From Microlunatus phosphovorus NM-1 (lineage in GTDB: Bacteria > Actinomycetota > Actinomycetes > Propionibacteriales > Propionibacteriaceae), in contig NC_015635.1 in the NCBI RefSeq assembly GCF_000270245.1, positions 1,116,001 through 1,180,000 on the forward strand: DNA of 64,000 nucleotides, read 5' to 3'. The notes under the pieces were generated by a model that saw only the letters and a program-made list of their open reading frames with translations, had not been told where the DNA came from and ran no database searches. How positions within the stretch are numbered: the first letter of the stretch is position 1; each line of letters begins with the position of its first letter. Below are positions 31,678 through 40,380 of this stretch, piece by piece. The position numbers were made by a program, and so were the translations under genes.

Positions 31678-33096
31678 CTACGGCACCTTGGCCGGCAGCC
31701 GGACTCGGATGGTGGTGCCGTAGCCGACCTGGCTGATCACCTCGGATGTGCCACCGTGGGCAGCGACGATCGAGGACACGATGGCCAGCCCCAGACCGGC
31801 GCCGCCGGTGTGGCGGGTACGGCTGGCGTCGCCGCGCCAGAACCGGGTGAACACGTGGGCGCGGTCCTCGACCGGGATGCCAGGGCCGTGATCGGTGACC
31901 AGCAGAGTGTGTACGCGGCTGCCGGCTTCGCCAGCATCGGTCGGCGCCGGTCGGACCGTCACCTCGACCGGGCTGCCGGGGGGCGTGTGCTGGACCGCAT
32001 TGCCGACCAGGTTCTGCAGCACCTGCTGCAGCTTCGGTGCGTCGCCCAACAGCGTCGCCGGCCCGGCCGCGTGTAGCGAGAACGTACGGTCGGGGTTGAT
32101 CACGCGGGCGTCCTCCACCACCTCGGTCGCCAGCACGGCGAGATCGACCGGATCGAGATCCAGCGGTCGCGCCCGGTCGAGTCGGGCGAGCAGCGCGAGT
32201 TCGTCGATCAGCACTCGCATCCGTCCCAGCTGGGTCATCGCGCGCTGCATGGCCTGGTCGCGGCGGTCCTCGTCGGTCAGGCCGCCCTGCAGATAGAGCT
32301 CGATCCAGCCGGTCGCGGTGGTCAGCGGGGTCCGCAGTTCGTGGGAGGCGTCGGCGACGAACGCGCGCAATCGAGCCTCTGCCTGCTGCTGGACGTCGAA
32401 CGCCTCGTTCACGGTGAGCGCCAACCGTTGCATGTCCGGATCGTCGGTCGGCACCGGCAGTCGTACGGTTCGATCGCCCGCCGCGAAGGCGTGCGCCTGC
32501 TCCGTCATCCCGTTCAGTGGCCGCAAGCTGCGGCGCACGATGAGCACGGTCGCCGCGGTGATCGCGGCCAGTGCGCCGGCCACGCCGGCCACGGCGATCA
32601 GCACCAGTCGCCGTTGGGCGGCGGCGGCGACCCTGGTATCGAACCCGATGATCATCGCGTCGGCCTGGACGATCGTGCCGTCGGTATCGACGAAGCTGGC
32701 CTGGGCAGGGCCGATGTCCAACCGGATCGCCAGCATCCCCGGCCGGTCGGGGACCTCATGCGGCCGACCATCGTTCAGGGCGGCGCCCTGGAGCGCGACG
32801 GCAGTCTCCCGGTCGGTGTTCACCGCCATGGCGACCCGTCCATCGTTCTCGATCACGACGGCGGCGTTCTCCGGCTTGGCCATGCTCTCGGTGGTCGCCG
32901 CATCGATCTGGAGTCCGTGCAGCCCGATCAGACCGGCCTCGATCCGACCCGCAGTCGTCACCAGCCGATTGTCGATCTGGTCACGCATATAGGAGCCGAC
33001 GAAGAGCACCGAAAGCGTCGTCGTCACGACGATGACGATCACGCTGCTCGTCACCAGCAGGACGATCAGTCGGGAGCGAAGCGTCCAGCGCGTCAC
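31678..33096 (-). CDS. Sensor histidine kinase (two-component system)
   Basis: A 472-residue membrane kinase. Helix 1 about 9-31; an extracellular sensor part about 32-155; helix 2 about 160-182; HAMP; then the dimerisation domain with phospho-His252 in ADASHELRTPLTTATGWIELY; and the ATPase domain with LQNLVGNAVQHT (N box), DHGPGIP (G1) and GGAGLGLAIV (G2). It overlaps the response regulator by four bases. The divergent neighbour is an envelope-transporter cluster, its probable target. The ligand is unknown. Confidence 0.93.
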   Translation of the reverse strand: MTRWTLRSRLIVLLVTSSVIVIVVTTTLSVLFVGSYMRDQIDNRLVTTAGRIEAGLIGLHGLQIDAATTESMAKPENAAVVIENDGRVAMAVNTDRETAVALQGAALNDGRPHEVPDRPGMLAIRLDIGPAQASFVDTDGTIVQADAMIIGFDTRVAAAAQRRLVLIAVAGVAGALAAITAATVLIVRRSLRPLNGMTEQAHAFAAGDRTVRLPVPTDDPDMQRLALTVNEAFDVQQQAEARLRAFVADASHELRTPLTTATGWIELYLQGGLTDEDRRDQAMQRAMTQLGRMRVLIDELALLARLDRARPLDLDPVDLAVLATEVVEDARVINPDRTFSLHAAGPATLLGDAPKLQQVLQNLVGNAVQHTPPGSPVEVTVRPAPTDAGEAGSRVHTLLVTDHGPGIPVEDRAHVFTRFWRGDASRTRHTGGAGLGLAIVSSIVAAHGGTSEVISQVGYGTTIRVRLPAKVP

Positions 33097-33842
33097 GTCA
33101 TTCCTTCGTCGGCCCGGATCGTGTAGCCGAAGCCTCGAACGGTGTGGATCAGCGGCGGGAGGTCGGCATCGATCTTGCGCCGCAGATTGGAGACGAACCG
33201 TTCGACCACGTTGCTGTCGCCACCGAAGTCGTACTGCCAGAGCTGATCGAGGATCTGGGCTTTCGACAGGACCCGGCCCTGGTGGAGCAGCAGATAGACC
33301 AGCAGCCGGAACTCGGTGGGGGACAAGTCGATGCTGCGGCCCGCTCGCCGGGTCAGATGGCGGTCCTCGTCGACCTCCAGATCACCGCAACGCAGCACAC
33401 CCCTGGGCGACACCCCGGTCGATGCCAGCCGATCCAGACCGGGCTGCCCCGCCTGGCCGTACCCGCCGGCCCGGCGCAGCAGACCCTCCAGCCGTACGGT
33501 CACCTCGACCACGCTGAACGGTTTGATCAGGTAGTCGTCGGCACCGAGCCGCAGCCCTTTGACCCGGTCCTCCACCGTGTCCCGCGCCGACAAGAACAGC
33601 ACCGGCATGGTCTCGCCCCGATGGCGCAGCAACTGGACGAAGTCGAAGCCGTCGATGCCGGGCATCATCACGTCCAGCACGATCGCGTCCGGATCGTCGG
33701 AGCCGAACAATGCGAGCGCCGCCTGGGCGTCCGCTGCGGTGCTCACCCGGAAACCGGCGAAGCTCAACGACGACTGCAGCATCTCCCGGATGCCGTCGTC
33801 GTCATCCACCACCAGCACGTGGGCCTGCGTCGACCGCGTCAC
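33093..33842 (-). CDS. OmpR/PhoB-type response regulator
   Basis: A 249-residue regulator. The receiver has the acidic cluster VVDDDDG, phospho-acceptor Asp57 (IVLDVMMPG) and Lys in DDYLIKPFSV. The C-terminal winged helix has LSPTEFRLLVYLLLHQGRVLSKAQILDQLW and VVERFVSNLRRKI. The start is GTG at 33842. It is the first gene of the operon with the kinase. Three CGTCAG sites in the upstream gap may be its binding sites. Confidence 0.94.
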   Translation of the reverse strand: MTRSTQAHVLVVDDDDGIREMLQSSLSFAGFRVSTAADAQAALALFGSDDPDAIVLDVMMPGIDGFDFVQLLRHRGETMPVLFLSARDTVEDRVKGLRLGADDYLIKPFSVVEVTVRLEGLLRRAGGYGQAGQPGLDRLASTGVSPRGVLRCGDLEVDEDRHLTRRAGRSIDLSPTEFRLLVYLLLHQGRVLSKAQILDQLWQYDFGGDSNVVERFVSNLRRKIDADLPPLIHTVRGFGYTIRADEGMT

Positions 33843-33891
33843 GGGCTTTAGTTTTTCACTGTCCCTGCTGGTCGCAAGCCTGGTACGCCGT

Positions 33892-33931
33892 CGTCAGCCA
33901 ATCGTCAGGTTCCGGGCCCCGATTCCGTCAG
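33892..33931. promoter_or_regulatory. Possible response-regulator binding sites
   Basis: CGTCAG occurs at 33892, 33903 and 33926. The first two are 11 bp apart and the third 23 bp further, close to whole helical turns, the usual layout for OmpR-type direct-repeat binding. The sites lie between the regulator and the MMPL gene. Confidence 0.3.
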
Positions 33932-34020
33932 CCTGTCTCGATTGGGTGGATCCGACGCGTGGCTTCGGGGTCGCGCGCGTCGTCAGGGGCCCGTTGGGCG
34001 TGCCGCGAGAGGGATCAGCC

Positions 34021-37000
34021 ATGTCGACTTTCCTGTATGCCCTAGGGCATGCCGTCGCGCGTCACCGCTGGCGAGCACTGCTGGTCTGGGTGCTGCTCAC
34101 CGTGCTCTGCTTCGGCGTGAGCAGCGTGGCCAAGGGCGCACTGGTCAACGACTACTCGATTCCAGGTACGGAGTCGCAGGCCGGCATCGACACCCTCGAT
34201 CAGCGCTTTCCCCAGGCCTCGGGCACCACCGGGCAGCTGGTGTTCCAGTCCAAGTCCGGGCCGATCAGCGACCACAAGTCGGCCATCGAGAGCCAGATCA
34301 AGGCGATCGAGAAGGTCAAGCACGTCAGCAGCGTCGACGACCCGTTCGCCTCGGGTGCGGTCGGGACCATCTCCGACAACAAGGAGTTCGCCCAGTCCCA
34401 GATCCAGTTCGACGTCTCGGTCACCGATCTGAACGAGACCACGATCCACGAGGTGGAGAAGGCCGCCGTCACACCGGCCGGGCAGAACTACATCACCACG
34501 CTCGGCGGCGACATGTACACCCCGACCGGGGCCGGCGTCGGATTGACCGACCTGATCGGTGTCTTCGTCGCGTTCGTGGTGCTGTCGATCACATTCGGCT
34601 CGCTCGTCGCCGCCGGGCTGCCGCTGATCACGGCCGGGCTTGGCGTTGGGATCACCATGTCGACGATCCTGACCATCGCCTCGGTGGCGACCATCTCCAC
34701 CACCACCCCGACCTTGGCCTTGATGATCGGCCTGGCCGTCGGCATCGACTACGGCCTGTTCATCGTCACCCGGCACCGACGACAGCTCGCTCAGGGCCTC
34801 ACCGTCGAGGAGTCGATCGCGCAGGCCTCGGCCACCGCCGGGTCGGCGGTGGTGTTCGCCGGTACGACCGTGATCATCGCGCTGTGCGGCCTGGCGGTGG
34901 CCAACATCCCCTTCCTCACCGTGATGGGTGTCGCTGCCGCCTGCGGTGTCGCGGTCGCGGTCTGTGCGGCGCTGACCCTGCTGCCGGCCTTCCTGGCCAT
35001 CTGTGGCAATCGGCTCCGGCCCAAGGAGAAGTCGCATGCGGTCAAGCTCGCTGCCAAGGCGGCCGCCGGGCGCACGATGGGCGCGCACTGGGTGGCGATC
35101 GTCACCAAGATCCCGGCGCTCACCGTAGCGGTGGTGCTGCTGGTGATCGGCGTGGCCGCCTTCCCGGTCAAGGACCTGGCGCTGGCCTTGCCGGACAACG
35201 GCAGCGCCGAGCCCGGTACGCCGCCGCGTACCACCTTCGACCTGATCGCCAAGGAGTTCGGACCCGGCTTCAACGCCCCGCTGCTGGTGACCTCGGACAT
35301 CATCACCAGCACCGACCCGAAGGGCACGGTGCAGTCCCTCGCCGACGACATCGCCAAGATCCCCGGGGTCAAGGCGATCACCAAGCAGACGCCGAACCAG
35401 ACCGCCGATCTCGGGCTGGTCCGGGCCGTGCCGGAATGGGCGCAGAGCGATCCGCGGACCACCGAGCTGGTCGGCAAGATCCGCGCCCAGGCGCCAGGCT
35501 GGGAGGACAAGCTCAAGATCTCCGACATCACCGTCACCGGCACCACCGCGGTGGCGATCGACGTCAACAGCCGGCTGAGCGGCGCGCTGGTGCCGTTCGG
35601 GCTGGTGGTGGTCGGCTTGGCGCTGTTGTTGTTGATGATCGTCTTCCGCTCCGTCGCGGTGCCGATCAAGGCCGCCCTGGGATATCTGCTGTCGATCGGG
35701 GCGGCGCTGGGCACCGTGACGGCCTGCTTCATCTGGGGCTGGGGTGCCGGCCCGCTCGGGATCAGCGCGATCGGCCCGATCGTCAGCTTCCTGCCGATCA
35801 TCTTGATGGGGGTGCTGTTCGGCCTGGCCATGGACTACGAGGTGTTCCTGGTCTCGGCGATCCGGGAGGACTACGTCCACAGTGCCGCACATCCAGGTCT
35901 GCAGAACCGGGCGGGTCATGCGATCCGGACCGGGTTCATCTCCAGCGCGCGAGTGGTCACGGCGGCAGCGGTCATCATGATCTCGGTCTTCGCCGCATTC
36001 ATCCCCGAAGGCAGCTCGACGATCAAGCCGATCGCCGTCGGCTTGGCGGTCGGGGTGTTCGTGGATGCCTTCCTGGTTCGGATGACGTTGGTGCCCGCCG
36101 TGCTGGCACTGCTCGGCGACAAGGCGTGGTGGATGCCGAAGCGGCTCGATGCGGCGCTGCCGCATATCGACGTCGAGGGCTCGGCTCTGGTCCGGCATGT
36201 CGAGCAGGTCGACTGGGACGAGGCGCACCCGGCGATCGCGATCCGCGGCGAGGGAGCGCTGATCGCCGCCGGCAGCGGTCCCGCGCCGGTCGAGCTCTCG
36301 GTGCCGACGCAGGCCACCGTCAGCTACGACCATCCGGACCCCGGAGTCCGTACGGCACTGGTGTGGACGTTGGCCGGTTGGCGCAAACCGGCCGGTGGGG
36401 TGTTGTCGGTGCTGGGTCAGGTGCTGCCGGAAGAGGCCGGCTACGTACGCAAGCTGGTGCGGGTGATACCGCTGCCCAGCAGCGACGACGACGCGGTCTC
36501 GGTCCGCCGATATGTGTCCACGTTGCTGATCGCGCAGTCCGGGAAACCCTGGCCGTCGCCGAAGACCACCTCGCGGGCAGTCCAGTACGCGACGGGCTGG
36601 CTGTCACCATTGCGCGGACCGGTTGGCGATGCCCCGCCGCTGGGGGAGCGCCGGCTGGGTCAGCTGACCGCCCTGGAACGCCGACTGGTCACGCTGGCTG
36701 CGGCCGCCGTCCAGAGTCCGAAGCTGATCGTGGTGGAGGAACCGGACCGCGACCTCGCGACCGCCGAGCTGTCCTGGTTCGCCGGTGTCTGCGCCGAACT
36801 GGTCCACGACGCCGGGCTGACGGTGCTGCTGGTCGGGGCGAAAGTCACCGCGCTGGCCGGTGCGGAAGCTGGGGGAGGTGCGGGAGTGGCGGTGGACGCC
36901 GTCGAGCCGGCCGAGCAGGTGACGCCATCGGAGGGCGGTTCGGTCGAGCGGGTTGACGTCGAATCGGCCGCCGAGATGACGCTCGTCCGCGATGGCGCGG

Positions 37001-37149
37001 CTGTTCTCGATGCGGAGTCGGTCCCGGAGATCCCAGTCGTCTCCGAGGTCGAGACGGATGTCGAGTCGGTGGACCGACCCGGCGAGTCTCCACCGCCCAA
37101 CGAGGACGGACCGGAAGCCAGAGAGGAGCGGGCCCATGAGCTCGCCTGA
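34021..37149 (+). CDS. MMPL/RND transporter fused to a degenerate ABC-ATPase-like domain
   Basis: A 1,042-residue protein. Residues about 1-705 are an MMPL-family transporter: helix at the N-terminus, a long external loop, helices 2-6 (VGIDYGLFIVTRHRRQL), a second loop and helices 7-12 (GVLFGLAMDYEVFLVSAIRED), which exports lipids or hydrophobic compounds using the proton gradient. Residues about 715-945 look like an ABC nucleotide-binding domain: TALVWTLAGWRKPAGGVLSV, LGERRLGQLTALERRLV in place of the signature, and LIVVEEPD as Walker B (901-908). Walker A is degenerate (PGVRTA). An acidic tail follows. It overlaps the YhgE/Pip gene by 14 bases. Confidence 0.85.
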   Translation: MSTFLYALGHAVARHRWRALLVWVLLTVLCFGVSSVAKGALVNDYSIPGTESQAGIDTLDQRFPQASGTTGQLVFQSKSGPISDHKSAIESQIKAIEKVKHVSSVDDPFASGAVGTISDNKEFAQSQIQFDVSVTDLNETTIHEVEKAAVTPAGQNYITTLGGDMYTPTGAGVGLTDLIGVFVAFVVLSITFGSLVAAGLPLITAGLGVGITMSTILTIASVATISTTTPTLALMIGLAVGIDYGLFIVTRHRRQLAQGLTVEESIAQASATAGSAVVFAGTTVIIALCGLAVANIPFLTVMGVAAACGVAVAVCAALTLLPAFLAICGNRLRPKEKSHAVKLAAKAAAGRTMGAHWVAIVTKIPALTVAVVLLVIGVAAFPVKDLALALPDNGSAEPGTPPRTTFDLIAKEFGPGFNAPLLVTSDIITSTDPKGTVQSLADDIAKIPGVKAITKQTPNQTADLGLVRAVPEWAQSDPRTTELVGKIRAQAPGWEDKLKISDITVTGTTAVAIDVNSRLSGALVPFGLVVVGLALLLLMIVFRSVAVPIKAALGYLLSIGAALGTVTACFIWGWGAGPLGISAIGPIVSFLPIILMGVLFGLAMDYEVFLVSAIREDYVHSAAHPGLQNRAGHAIRTGFISSARVVTAAAVIMISVFAAFIPEGSSTIKPIAVGLAVGVFVDAFLVRMTLVPAVLALLGDKAWWMPKRLDAALPHIDVEGSALVRHVEQVDWDEAHPAIAIRGEGALIAAGSGPAPVELSVPTQATVSYDHPDPGVRTALVWTLAGWRKPAGGVLSVLGQVLPEEAGYVRKLVRVIPLPSSDDDAVSVRRYVSTLLIAQSGKPWPSPKTTSRAVQYATGWLSPLRGPVGDAPPLGERRLGQLTALERRLVTLAAAAVQSPKLIVVEEPDRDLATAELSWFAGVCAELVHDAGLTVLLVGAKVTALAGAEAGGGAGVAVDAVEPAEQVTPSEGGSVERVDVESAAEMTLVRDGAAVLDAESVPEIPVVSEVETDVESVDRPGESPPPNEDGPEAREERAHELA

Positions 37150-39376
37150 ACGCAAGCGCACGGCGCCGGCACCGATGTCGCGCTGGCTGGTGCCGGTGGT
37201 GGCGATCCTGCTCACGGCACTCGCCGGCGGCATCGTGCTGTGGGCCGTCCACGGTCATCAAAACAGCGGGCCGGCGGTGCCGCTCGCCATCGTCAATCTC
37301 GATCAGCCGGTCACCCAGGGCTCGGGCAGCGACGCGAAGACGATCGCCGCGGGCCGCCAGCTCGCGGCCAGCCTCAGCTCACCCGATCCGGACAACCAGA
37401 CCCCGCTGTCCTGGCAGCTGGTCGATTCCGACGACGCGGCAACCGGTCTGCGGGACGGCACCTACTACGGCGTGCTCACCATCCCGAAGAGCTTCTCGGC
37501 GCAGGTCACCTCGACCTCGTCGACGAAGCCGGAGCAGGCGCAGCTCAAACTGGTGAACAACGATGCGGCCAGCGCTGCGGTCGCCGCCTTGGCCCAACTG
37601 TCGGTCAACGAGGCTGCCCGAGGTCTTGGCGACCAGGTGACCAGCAACTACGTCGACGCGATGCTGCAGAACCTGACCAAGATCAACAAGAATCTGACCA
37701 GCTCGGCCAAGAGCGCAGACTCCCTGGCCAGCTCCAGTCATGAGCTCGCTGACTCCGCCGAGCAGCTCGCCGGGTCTGCCGACCAGGTCGCCGACGGCGC
37801 GGGCAGCCTCGACAGCGGCACCAAGAGCCTGGAATCGGGTACGGAGTCGCTGGCCGCCGGGGCCAGCAGCGCGGCCCGCGGGGCCGACCAGGTCGCCTCC
37901 GGCGCCCGTGAGCTGGCCTCCGCCGCGGGTCGGCTCGCCTCCGGGGCGTCAGCCGCGGCCAAGGGCGCCGACGATGTCGCCAAGGGCGCCTCGGATCTGG
38001 CCGACCTCGCCGATGGCCTGCACAAGGGCACCGGGACACTGGCGACGTTGACCGATCGCCAGAACACCGGGCTGGGGCGGACGGACCGAGCGGCCGGTGC
38101 CCATGCGACCGGAGCCGCCGACGTCGCGGATCGAGCAGCTCGGATCGCCGACGACTGTCCGGCCGCGCTGGACGCCGGGTACTGCCAACGGGTCGCCGAT
38201 CTTGCCCGCCGGATCGGCGTCGAGTCGCGTGCTGCCACCGCGCTGGACAAGCTGGTCGGGGTCCAGGTCGACCGCGGTAAGGCGATCGACAAGGCGGCCG
38301 GCCGGATCGACACTGCCGCCGGCCGACTCGACACCGGGCTCGGCAAGCTCGGGCCTGCAGCGAAGAAGGTCGGGAACGCGGTCGACGACATCGGCGACGG
38401 TGCGACCGAACTGGAGCGGGCGGCGACCTCGCTCGCCTCCGGTGCCGCCGAGGTGGCCGACGGGACCCGCAGCGTGGCCGACGGTGCGGCCAAGACTGCG
38501 TCGGGCGTCCAGGACATGGCCGTTGCCGCCGACGAGCTGTCCACCGGCACCGACAAGCTGGCCTCGGGGGCACACCAGCTCGCCGATGGTGCCGACCAGC
38601 TCGCCGACGGCAACGACCAGCTGGCCTCCGGGCTGGCGAGCGGCGCCAAGCAGGTGCCCAGTTACAGCGATGATGAGCGCAAGGCACTCGATGAGGTGGT
38701 CACCACTCCGGTGACGGTCAAGACCAGTGCCGACAACCCGAGCACCGTGGCCGCCGGTCTGGTTCCTGTCGTTCTCGGTCTGGCGCTCTGGCTCGGCACC
38801 TTGATGATGCTGCTCACCAGGCCGCCGGTTCCGGTCGGGCTGTCGTGGGCCCAGGCGTCCCCGATCCGCCGGGTGGCGTTCGGTCTTGCCCCGGTGGTTC
38901 TAGTCGGCCTGGTGCAGGCGGGTCTGCTGATCGGTCTGGTGGCGATCGTCGGGATGCCGATTTCGTCCCCGCTCGGGCTGACGCTGTTCACGGTCCTCGG
39001 GGTGTTCGCGTTTGCCGCCACCAACCAAGCGCTGGTCAGCCTGTTCGGCGGTATCGGCCGGCTGGTCAGCCTCGCCTTCGCCCTGGTGGAGGCGGCGGCT
39101 CTGGGCGGGCTGATGCCGATCGAGACGGCGCCCGCCGGGATCCAGCTGCTGAACGGAATGCTGCCGCTGCCCCAGTTCGTCAACGGCGCCGGGCAGCAGC
39201 TGCTCGGCGGTCACGGTGGCCTGGCGACCGCCTGCCTGGTGCTGTCGCTCTGGACGGTGCTCGCGTTGGGTGTCTCGGTGCTCGCCGCCGCCCGCCGCAG
39301 CAGCCGGATCGGAGCCGGCGACTCCAGCACAGGGATCCCAGAACCACACCCGCGACCCGAGGCGGCGCCGGCATAG
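37136..39376 (+). CDS. YhgE/Pip family membrane protein
   Basis: A 746-residue protein: one N-terminal helix (about 12-38), an external domain starting VPLAIVNLDQPV, a long helical section (about 200-545) made of repeats such as ADQLADGNDQLASG and GASSAARGADQVASGARELA, then five or six C-terminal helices of ABC-2 type. Relatives serve as phage receptors (Pip) or parts of protein/lipid export systems (type VII secretion-linked YhgE/EsaA). The ATG is inside the end of the MMPL gene, which indicates coupled translation. Confidence 0.85.
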   Translation: MSSPERKRTAPAPMSRWLVPVVAILLTALAGGIVLWAVHGHQNSGPAVPLAIVNLDQPVTQGSGSDAKTIAAGRQLAASLSSPDPDNQTPLSWQLVDSDDAATGLRDGTYYGVLTIPKSFSAQVTSTSSTKPEQAQLKLVNNDAASAAVAALAQLSVNEAARGLGDQVTSNYVDAMLQNLTKINKNLTSSAKSADSLASSSHELADSAEQLAGSADQVADGAGSLDSGTKSLESGTESLAAGASSAARGADQVASGARELASAAGRLASGASAAAKGADDVAKGASDLADLADGLHKGTGTLATLTDRQNTGLGRTDRAAGAHATGAADVADRAARIADDCPAALDAGYCQRVADLARRIGVESRAATALDKLVGVQVDRGKAIDKAAGRIDTAAGRLDTGLGKLGPAAKKVGNAVDDIGDGATELERAATSLASGAAEVADGTRSVADGAAKTASGVQDMAVAADELSTGTDKLASGAHQLADGADQLADGNDQLASGLASGAKQVPSYSDDERKALDEVVTTPVTVKTSADNPSTVAAGLVPVVLGLALWLGTLMMLLTRPPVPVGLSWAQASPIRRVAFGLAPVVLVGLVQAGLLIGLVAIVGMPISSPLGLTLFTVLGVFAFAATNQALVSLFGGIGRLVSLAFALVEAAALGGLMPIETAPAGIQLLNGMLPLPQFVNGAGQQLLGGHGGLATACLVLSLWTVLALGVSVLAAARRSSRIGAGDSSTGIPEPHPRPEAAPA

Positions 39377-39537
39377 GACCACAATTTCGGTCCATGGGTG
39401 GGTTCACCGTCCTGGGCCGGGTGCTGGCTCGCAATCTCCATCCATGGGTGAGAATTCCAACGCGGGATCTGGGAAGTTCGGTCCGAAAGCCGTCCATGGA
39501 CGGAATTGCCGACCGGTGAGAAGTTCGTAGGAGGGTG
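39377..39537. repeat. Diverged tandem array, period 50-52 bp, core TCCATGG
   Basis: TCCATGGGTG occurs at 39391 and 39441, and TCCATGGACG at 39493: spacing 50 and 52 bp. Units two and three also share GAATT and GAAGTTCG at equal distances. It fills the gap between the YhgE/Pip and PrsW genes. No frame here is coding. Confidence 0.55.
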
Positions 39538-40380
39538 ATGAGCGAGCTATCTGCACGAGTTCCGAGGCGGCACCGGTTCGCCTGGCTGCTGGTCCTGGTG
39601 GGCGGCGTGGCCGCTTACCTGATCGTGCTGCGTACGCTGGTCGCCACCCAGAACCCGCTGTATGTGCCGTCGCTGCTGTTGCTCGGCTCGGCCGTGGTGC
39701 CGGCGGCGGTGCTCGTCTATGCGGCATCCGGCCGACAAGGCTCGCCGGTCGGTGCCGGGGTGATTGCCGCGGTGGCCGGGATCGGCGGGGTGTTCGGCAC
39801 CGTCGCGGCCGGCACCTTGGAGTACGACACGCTGCAACGCCTCGGTGCGGTCCCGATGATCATGGTCGGGCTGATCGAGGAGTCGGCCAAGCTGGTCGTC
39901 CCGATCGTGATCTTGATCTTCGTACGACGCCTTCGCGTGCCTGCTGCCGGGGTGGTGATCGGGGTCGCGTCGGGCATGGGTTTCGCCACCCTCGAGACGA
40001 TGGGGTACGGCTTCTCCGCGCTGCTGCAGACCCGCTCGATCGCCGAGCTGGACCAGACCCTGCTGTTACGGGGGCTGCTGTCTCCGGCCGGCCACGTGGC
40101 CTGGACCGGGATCACCACGGCGGCGCTGTGGCATGTTGCGTCTGCCCCGCGCAAAGGCCGCGCGGTCCTGCTGTTCCTTGGCGCGTTTGCCGGCAGCGTC
40201 GCATTGCATGCGCTCTGGGACGGTACGAACAGTGTGCTCGTCCGGGCCATCGTCGGCCTGGTCAGCTTTGGTGCCCTGTTGATCGTCGTCCGTCGTTCCC
40301 GCCGACTCGGCTCGGCCAACCCGATCCCGCCCGGCCCTATTCCGCCCGACTCCATGGGGACTTCCGTCGAGCGAGCATGA
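39538..40380 (+). CDS. PrsW family intramembrane metalloprotease
   Basis: A 280-residue integral membrane protein with about eight helices. The PrsW motifs are present: LIEESAKLVVP (EExxK, near 114), FATLETMGYGF (second Glu), GHVAWTGITTAALWH and VALHALWDG, whose His residues complete a metal site. PrsW proteases cleave anti-sigma factors or other membrane proteins. ATG 39538 or the GTG one codon earlier follow AGGAGG closely. It overlaps the FUSC gene as ATGA. Confidence 0.85.
   Translation: MSELSARVPRRHRFAWLLVLVGGVAAYLIVLRTLVATQNPLYVPSLLLLGSAVVPAAVLVYAASGRQGSPVGAGVIAAVAGIGGVFGTVAAGTLEYDTLQRLGAVPMIMVGLIEESAKLVVPIVILIFVRRLRVPAAGVVIGVASGMGFATLETMGYGFSALLQTRSIAELDQTLLLRGLLSPAGHVAWTGITTAALWHVASAPRKGRAVLLFLGAFAGSVALHALWDGTNSVLVRAIVGLVSFGALLIVVRRSRRLGSANPIPPGPIPPDSMGTSVERA

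Noticed and set aside
34042-36333. 763-codon minus-strand frame
   Set aside because: Antisense to the MMPL gene, composition of a shadow frame.
33942-36956. 1,004-codon plus-strand frame
   Set aside because: It overlaps the MMPL gene in another frame and is an Arg/Gly-rich low-complexity translation without motifs.
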